A stretch of 38,369 bases of DNA from Bacillota bacterium. GTDB taxonomy: Bacteria > Bacillota > Clostridia > Peptostreptococcales > Anaerovoracaceae. The stretch is taken from positions 1 to 38,369 of the forward strand of contig JAAWDW010000162.1 of the NCBI GenBank assembly GCA_022793975.1. The letters run 5' to 3'. Below, piece by piece: positions 33,103-38,369 of this stretch (the first letter of the stretch is position 1; each line of letters begins with the position of its first letter). The notes beneath the pieces are model-generated. The model was given only the letters and a program-made list of their open reading frames with translations, ran no database searches and was not told where the DNA came from. The position numbers and the translations under genes were made by a program.

Positions 33103-34128
33103 ATGGATTTAAAAAGGATATTTATAAAAGATGCCTGCCCGACAAAAATAGGCGGACAAGCTATAATTGAGGGAATAATGATGAGAGGCGCCGATAGAAC
33201 GGCGACAGTGATACGACTGCCGGACAAATCTCTTCATATAAAAACTGAAAAGCTTCCAAAACCGAGTAAATTAGCCAAGATACCGATTCTGCGAGGTGTG
33301 GCGGCATTTGTGAGTTCGCTTGTAATAGGCACGAAGATACTTATGTATTCCGCAGATGTACTTGAAAGCTATGAGGAGCCGGGAGAAGGACAGGAGGAAC
33401 AGATCGAAACTGCGGGAGGAGGCAGATTTGCCGCTTGGCTGGAGAGAAAATTCGGAGAAAAGGCACTTTGGAATTTTATGATATATACATCGGTTATGTT
33501 TGCCGTATTGTTTACGGTAGGTATTTTCATAGTGCTGCCGACGGCGCTTGTTCATCTGTGCAGCAGATTTACAGAAAGCGAGATCCTTCTAAATCTTATA
33601 GAGGGCTTTCTCAGAATAATAATGTTTGTGGTATATGTGCTGCTTATAAGAAGAATGAAAGATATAAGGCGCGTTTTTCAATTTCACGGAGCAGAGCATA
33701 AGTGCATACATTGCTTCGAAAACGGGCTTGAACTTACACCGGCAAATTGTCAGCAGTTCTATACGCTTCATCCGAGATGCGGAACAAGTTTTTTGATGTT
33801 TGTAATGGTAATATCGCTTGTGCTTTTTTCACTTCTCGGCTGGCCGAATCTGTTCTGGCGCATAGCATCGAGACTTCTGCTCATACCTGTTATTGCCGGT
33901 CTTTCATATGAACTTTTGCGCTGGGCCGGACGCTCTGACGGAATTATAGTGAAAGCGCTGTCGCTTCCGGGGCTGTATCTGCAAAAACTTACAACGTGTG
34001 AGCCTGATGACGAGCATCTGGAAGTTGCCATAGCGGCAATGAAAGCTGTAATGGTAGATGAGAGTGAGCCGGTGTTTGTAGGCAAATGCGATCTTGACGG
34101 CAATCTCATTCCGGGTACGGAGGAGTAA
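33103..34128 (+). CDS. DUF1385 membrane protein (YqhQ-like)
   Basis: A 341-residue membrane protein of the DUF1385 family. The family signature GGQAIIEGIMMRGAD is at about residue 17, several transmembrane helices follow (from about 125), and the conserved FHGAEHKCIHCFENG plus HPRCGTSFLMFVM segment could bind a metal. Function is unknown. In Firmicutes it regularly lies between rho (and rpmE) and prmC, as it does here without rpmE. It is nine bases from rho and two bases from prmC, so all three are likely one operon. Confidence 0.92.
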   Translation: MDLKRIFIKDACPTKIGGQAIIEGIMMRGADRTATVIRLPDKSLHIKTEKLPKPSKLAKIPILRGVAAFVSSLVIGTKILMYSADVLESYEEPGEGQEEQIETAGGGRFAAWLERKFGEKALWNFMIYTSVMFAVLFTVGIFIVLPTALVHLCSRFTESEILLNLIEGFLRIIMFVVYVLLIRRMKDIRRVFQFHGAEHKCIHCFENGLELTPANCQQFYTLHPRCGTSFLMFVMVISLVLFSLLGWPNLFWRIASRLLLIPVIAGLSYELLRWAGRSDGIIVKALSLPGLYLQKLTTCEPDDEHLEVAIAAMKAVMVDESEPVFVGKCDLDGNLIPGTEE

Positions 34129-34130
34129 TT

Positions 34131-34994
34131 ATGGGGCTTTTGATAAAAGATATTTTAAAAATTGGAGAAACGAGACTTGAACGTGCCGGCATTTCCGATT
34201 TTAAAACAGATGCGGCAGAGCTTTTCTGCTATCTTCATAATCTGGAAAGAAGCAAACTTTTTATGAACTGGTCAAGCAATGTGGATGACAATGGTTGTGA
34301 ACAGTATTTTACGCTTCTTGACAGAAGATGCAGCGGTGTGCCGCTTCAATACATAACAGGGCATCAGGAATTTATGGGTTTTGACTTTGAAGTAAACGAG
34401 AATGTGCTGATACCGAGACAGGATACAGAAATATTAGTGACGGAAGCGCTCAATATAATAAAAGACAAGGGCAGGAAGATAAAAAAAGTGCTTGATCTTT
34501 GCACAGGCAGCGGAGCCGTGGGCATTTCGATTGCCAAACTTTCGGCGGCTGATGTTACGGCATCGGATGTCAGTGAAGAAGCGGTTTCGACAGCGAAACG
34601 TAATGCGAGTAAAAACGGTGCCAAAGTCGTGTTTGTGTGCGGAGATCTGTTTGCGCCGTTTAGAAAGAAGCTCGGTAAGATTAGATTTGATATGATAGTA
34701 TCCAATCCGCCGTATATACCGACTTCTGTTATAGAAGGTCTGCAGACAGAAGTAAGGGATCATGAGCCGCGGCTTGCTCTCGACGGAGGGGATGACGGCC
34801 TTGAATTTTACAGACGTATATTAAGAGCCGCCCCCGATTTTTTACGCAAAGAAGGAGTGCTTCTACTTGAAATAGGATACGATCAGGCTGCGGCTGTTGC
34901 AAGTCTTGCAGAGGATGAGAAACGGTACGGCGGGATACGCATAGTGCGCGACTTTGCGGGGCTTGACAGGGTTGCGGTGCTGCCTCTTTTATGA
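34131..34994 (+). CDS. prmC: Release factor glutamine methyltransferase
   Basis: A 287-residue SAM-dependent enzyme that methylates the glutamine of the GGQ motif in peptide release factors. It has the N-terminal helical domain, the SAM motif DLCTGSGAVGI (122-132) and the catalytic NPPY at 192-195. The motif EVRDHEPRLALDGGDDGLEF is typical of PrmC. It begins two bases after the DUF1385 stop. prfA, often its neighbour, is not found on either side. Confidence 0.95.
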   Translation: MGLLIKDILKIGETRLERAGISDFKTDAAELFCYLHNLERSKLFMNWSSNVDDNGCEQYFTLLDRRCSGVPLQYITGHQEFMGFDFEVNENVLIPRQDTEILVTEALNIIKDKGRKIKKVLDLCTGSGAVGISIAKLSAADVTASDVSEEAVSTAKRNASKNGAKVVFVCGDLFAPFRKKLGKIRFDMIVSNPPYIPTSVIEGLQTEVRDHEPRLALDGGDDGLEFYRRILRAAPDFLRKEGVLLLEIGYDQAAAVASLAEDEKRYGGIRIVRDFAGLDRVAVLPLL

Positions 34995-35005
34995 TAAAAT
35001 ATATG

Positions 35006-35060
35006 AAATAATGTCTGAGCTTACGCTGTATTAAAAATGGAGGATCAAATAATGTCTGAG
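35006..35060 (+). repeat. 14-base direct repeat covering the kinase start codon
   Basis: AAATAATGTCTGAG occurs at 35006-35019 and 35047-35060, 41 bases apart. The second contains the start of the kinase gene (ATG TCT GAG). The first begins a seven-codon frame (MSELTLY) that ends at 35035 and has no obvious ribosome binding site. Confidence 0.5.
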
Positions 35061-38000
35061 ACGAAAAAATCGCTGAGGAGTATTGCGTATACAATTGTTC
35101 TTATTATAGCGATTATAGTACTGTTTCGTTGGTATACTACGGCAAACAGCGAGCGTATAGAAAAACAAAATATGAATTATGCGACAGATTCGGCTCGTCA
35201 GACCGCAGAACATATGGAAACAGAACTGGAGAATGCGCTTAACCGAATTACGACATACTCGTATTTCCTCGGTGAAAGCTTGGACGAACCTATTGTAACT
35301 CCCGCTATGCTTGGAGAAATGGAAGGTAATTCGCTGTTTGATTATTTTCGTTTTGCCGATTCAAATGGTATAAATTATTCTGCTGACGGACAAGCGTATG
35401 ATATAAATACACGTGATTATTATATTAACGGAATGAATGGAGAAACGGGAATTGAAGTGGTATTTGATTCTGATTTTGTCCATAAAACAATGATAAATTT
35501 TTATACACCTGTTTTATATAATGATGAAATAATAGGTGTGCTTCAGGGTGCGTATTTGCCGAGCAAACGGCTGCAGAGTATGCTTTATACAAGTTACTTC
35601 GGTGAGGAGGCCGGGGTTTATCTTTGTGTTGAAAACGGAGATGTTATAGCAAGCACGGAAAAGGACGGACATACGGGCAATTTGTTTGACAATATGTTGT
35701 CTTTAAATACACTCGGTGAAAAAACGTATGATGAAGTTAAAAATGTATTTGACAACGGAGGCGAATATTCGTTTTTTTGCGCATCGGCAACAGAGGCAGA
35801 TAATATATGTGCAATCAAGATTAAAGATACGGAATATGTGCTTGTACAGACTTTCCCTAAGAATGTGACCAGGACTATGATAAAAAATGCAAACAGAACG
35901 GGAATTGTTATGGAAGCAATACTCATTACACTGTTTTCAGCGTATACGCTGCTTCTGTTTGTAAGATCAAGATTTATAAGAAAAAGACTGCAAGAAGAAA
36001 ACCGTGAAATGGGATATGTTATTACAGGGTCGCGCCTCTTGTTTTCACGTTTTATTATGGCGGACTTTGAAAAGGATACATATCAGTATTTAAGCGGTAC
36101 AAAGCCGGATTGCGACAGCTTCCCTAAGAGCGGTAAATACGAAGATTTTGTGGAATATTTCTGTTCGCTTATAATCGAAGAGGATGAACGCGGGAAGTTT
36201 GCCGAGAGATTTGATAAAAATGCAATTATTGAAAAACTGGGAGAAGACCGTACAGATGTGCGCTATGAACTTCATGTGAGAAGAAACGGTGTAGACGGCT
36301 GGGAGCATATGAGTATTATACCGCTTGAGCGCAAAAACGGGAAGACTGTTAAGGCGCTGTTCCTGCGTCAGAACACAACGGAAATAAAAGAGCGAGAACT
36401 CCGCGCGCAGGCGGAAATTGCGCGCGCAAGCAGAAGAGAGAGACAATATATAGTGGCGACTATGTCGGACGCTATATGTACATATGAATTTAATCTTACG
36501 CGCGATCTTATAGAAAGTGATATTATACGTGAAAACGACGGAGAAAAAGTATCGCTTCTTAAAGAAGCCGGACTCTCTGCCCCGTGCAAAGCATCCGCAT
36601 GGTTTGAAGCGAGAAAAGAACTTGTTGATAAAGATACGCTTGACGATTACTGTGCAGTAAATAATATCGAATTCCTGAGGAATTGCTATGCTGCGGGAGA
36701 AAGAGAAGAAACCGTTGAGTATTGGAGTACTGATATCAAAGGGGAAAAACTCTGTGTCCGTCAGTCGTTTATTATGGCTAAGGACGAAGGCGGAGATATA
36801 ATGGTTATGGTTATTGTAAAAGATGTAACCAAGCAGGTAGAGAAGCAGCAGGAACAGACGCGTGCACTTCAGGAAGCTCTTATGCAAGCACAGCATGCAA
36901 ACAATGCCAAGACAACATTCCTTTCAAATATGTCGCATGATATCCGTACGCCGATGAATGCAATAATAGGATTTACGACTATTGCCGTAAGTCATATAGA
37001 TAATAAAGAGCAGGTTAAGGATTGTCTGCAGAAAGTACTTTCGTCAAGTAATCATTTGCTTAGTCTCATAAATGATATTTTGGATATGAGCAGGATTGAG
37101 AGCGGCAAGGTGCAGATAAAAGAGCAGGAATGCAATATTTCCGAGATTACTCACAGCCTTATAAATATAATTCAGCCGCAGGTAAAGGCAAAACAGCTTG
37201 ATCTTTTTATAGATACATTCGATGTTGCCAACGAAGATGTTATAACGGATCCTCTTAAGCTCAATCAGATATTTATAAATCTTATGAGTAATGCTGTTAA
37301 ATATACGCCGGCAGGGGGAACGGTAAGTTTCCGCATTATTCAGGAGACGACATTCCACCGGGGTTACGGTGATTATGTATTTATTGTAAAGGATAACGGC
37401 ATAGGTATGTCGCCTGAGTTTGTGGAGCATATCTTTGAGCCTTTTGAGCGTGAAGCCAGTACGACAAAGACAGGTATTCAGGGTACGGGACTGGGAATGG
37501 CTATTACCAAAAATATTATAGAAATGATGGGCGGTAAGATCAGCGTTACCAGTGAAAAAGGCAAAGGCAGTGAATTTAGGGTTGAACTCAGCCTTAAACT
37601 GCAGGATGTTGAAAAGAACTCCGATCAGATCAAGGAACTTGAAGGTCTCAGGGCTCTTGTTGTTGACGATGATTTTGATACATGCGACAGTGTAAGCAAA
37701 ATGCTTAATCAGCTGGGACTTCGTGCCGAGTGGACTACTTCGGGAAGGGAAGCGGTATACAGAGCCAAGAGCGCTTATGAAGAGGGAGATTCTTATCATA
37801 CTTATATTCTCGATTGGCAGATGCCGGAAATGAGCGGTGTTGAGACAGCAAGGAGAATAAGAAGCGCGGTCGGACAGGAAGCGCCGATAATAATACTTAC
37901 GGCATATGATTGGGCAGACATAGAAGAACAGGCAAGGGATGCGGGAGTATCGGCGTTTTGCGCGAAACCGCTCTTTATGTCCGATTTAAAGTCTGTACTT

Positions 38001-38369
38001 CTTACGGCCAATCAACTTGCGACAAAGGAAGAAGAGAAAGAGGCATCTTGGGTATCCGCAGATTTTAGCGGCAAAAGAGTGCTGGTTGTAGAAGATAATG
38101 AACTTAATCGTGAGATTGCCGAAGAGATATTGGCAGAGGCCGGATTTGAAGTGGATACGGCTCCTGACGGTACAGATGCGGTATCTATGATGCAGAGGGT
38201 GGAAGAAGGGCATTACGATGCTATTCTTATGGATGTACAGATGCCGATTATGGACGGATACGAGGCAACGCGCACTATCAGGGCGCTTCCGAGAGAGGAT
38301 GTTAAAAATATTCCTATCATTGCGATGACGGCAAATGCAATGGATGAGGATAAAGAAACTGCACTTAAG
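35052..38369 (+). CDS. Hybrid sensor histidine kinase with two receiver domains (3' end cut)
   Basis: An open frame of 1106 codons without a stop before the window ends. Order: transmembrane helix (about 8-25), an extracellular sensor of the double-Cache type (about 40-280), a second transmembrane helix (about 288-306), a PAS-like linker region, HisKA with phospho-accepting H629 (LSNMSHDIRTPMNAI), HATPase_c (DNGIGM, GTGLGMAI), a first receiver with D921 (ILDWQMPEMSG) and a second receiver with D1061 (ILMDVQMPIMDGYEA). An Hpt domain often follows but lies outside. It should relay phosphate from ATP to an unknown partner in response to an external small molecule. GGAGG stands eight bases before the ATG at 35052. 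Confidence 0.93.
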   Translation, partial: MSETKKSLRSIAYTIVLIIAIIVLFRWYTTANSERIEKQNMNYATDSARQTAEHMETELENALNRITTYSYFLGESLDEPIVTPAMLGEMEGNSLFDYFRFADSNGINYSADGQAYDINTRDYYINGMNGETGIEVVFDSDFVHKTMINFYTPVLYNDEIIGVLQGAYLPSKRLQSMLYTSYFGEEAGVYLCVENGDVIASTEKDGHTGNLFDNMLSLNTLGEKTYDEVKNVFDNGGEYSFFCASATEADNICAIKIKDTEYVLVQTFPKNVTRTMIKNANRTGIVMEAILITLFSAYTLLLFVRSRFIRKRLQEENREMGYVITGSRLLFSRFIMADFEKDTYQYLSGTKPDCDSFPKSGKYEDFVEYFCSLIIEEDERGKFAERFDKNAIIEKLGEDRTDVRYELHVRRNGVDGWEHMSIIPLERKNGKTVKALFLRQNTTEIKERELRAQAEIARASRRERQYIVATMSDAICTYEFNLTRDLIESDIIRENDGEKVSLLKEAGLSAPCKASAWFEARKELVDKDTLDDYCAVNNIEFLRNCYAAGEREETVEYWSTDIKGEKLCVRQSFIMAKDEGGDIMVMVIVKDVTKQVEKQQEQTRALQEALMQAQHANNAKTTFLSNMSHDIRTPMNAIIGFTTIAVSHIDNKEQVKDCLQKVLSSSNHLLSLINDILDMSRIESGKVQIKEQECNISEITHSLINIIQPQVKAKQLDLFIDTFDVANEDVITDPLKLNQIFINLMSNAVKYTPAGGTVSFRIIQETTFHRGYGDYVFIVKDNGIGMSPEFVEHIFEPFEREASTTKTGIQGTGLGMAITKNIIEMMGGKISVTSEKGKGSEFRVELSLKLQDVEKNSDQIKELEGLRALVVDDDFDTCDSVSKMLNQLGLRAEWTTSGREAVYRAKSAYEEGDSYHTYILDWQMPEMSGVETARRIRSAVGQEAPIIILTAYDWADIEEQARDAGVSAFCAKPLFMSDLKSVLLTANQLATKEEEKEASWVSADFSGKRVLVVEDNELNREIAEEILAEAGFEVDTAPDGTDAVSMMQRVEEGHYDAILMDVQMPIMDGYEATRTIRALPREDVKNIPIIAMTANAMDEDKETALK

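Noticed and set aside
1-38369. CRISPR arrays, tRNA and rRNA genes, intact insertion sequences
   Set aside because: I found no regularly spaced repeats with unique spacers, no tRNA cloverleaf or rRNA signature and no transposase gene. A proper tRNA and covariance-model scan was not possible.

Overview
The window is AT-rich, densely coded DNA with AGGAGG-type ribosome binding sites. It carries six genes or gene remnants for SLH-domain envelope proteins, a LytR-CpsA-Psr protein, a GAAC-N4-GTTC SOS box and rho next to a DUF1385 gene and prmC. This fits an anaerobic, Gram-positive-type member of the Clostridia. Two Spo0A-like boxes and a codon-biased thiolase point the same way. I cannot name genus or species. 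I saw no tRNA, rRNA or CRISPR array.

Layout. 1-2789: two divergent SLH units (a cut-off minus-strand gene, then two plus-strand genes) around an intergenic region with a helically phased array of TGTAA sites. 2850-5462: an AEC-family transporter and a ClC chloride/proton antiporter with a TrkA-C domain. 5463-11236: the most interesting part, two S-layer-like genes of almost equal length pointing at each other. They share a nearly identical 5' leader and signal-peptide region (163 bases, 5 mismatches) as an inverted repeat. Only the plus-strand copy has a clear promoter, which lies just outside the repeat. The minus-strand copy has two single-base frameshifts. 11237-12349: a tyrosine recombinase beside this pair.

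12402-14997: a metal resistance cassette (ArsR-type repressor, free HMA-domain protein, P1B-2 ATPase). 14975-17436: a MocR-type regulator that has lost its PLP lysine, divergent from an ECF transporter S component, with a perfect 20-base palindrome at the transporter promoter. 17640-18863: a patatin-like phospholipase. 19118-21367: a radical SAM protein and its usual partner, behind a promoter whose -35 overlaps a LexA box. 21500-27489: Sir2 deacylase, SurE, acetyl-CoA acetyltransferase, glutaminyl-tRNA synthetase and an FMN-dependent hydroxy-acid oxidase. 27664-31565: a TolC-like protein, an LCP protein and another SLH protein. 31696-34994: rho, a DUF1385 gene and prmC. 35052 to the end: a hybrid sensor histidine kinase cut by the window edge.

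How it fits together: much of the window concerns building and switching the cell envelope. The leading hypothesis is that the inverted S-layer pair is, or once was, an expression-switching locus in which inversion brings either coding sequence behind one promoter. Phased repeats of the kind bound by OmpR/PhoB-family regulators lie upstream of both the S-layer promoter and the divergent SLH units, which suggests common control of surface proteins.
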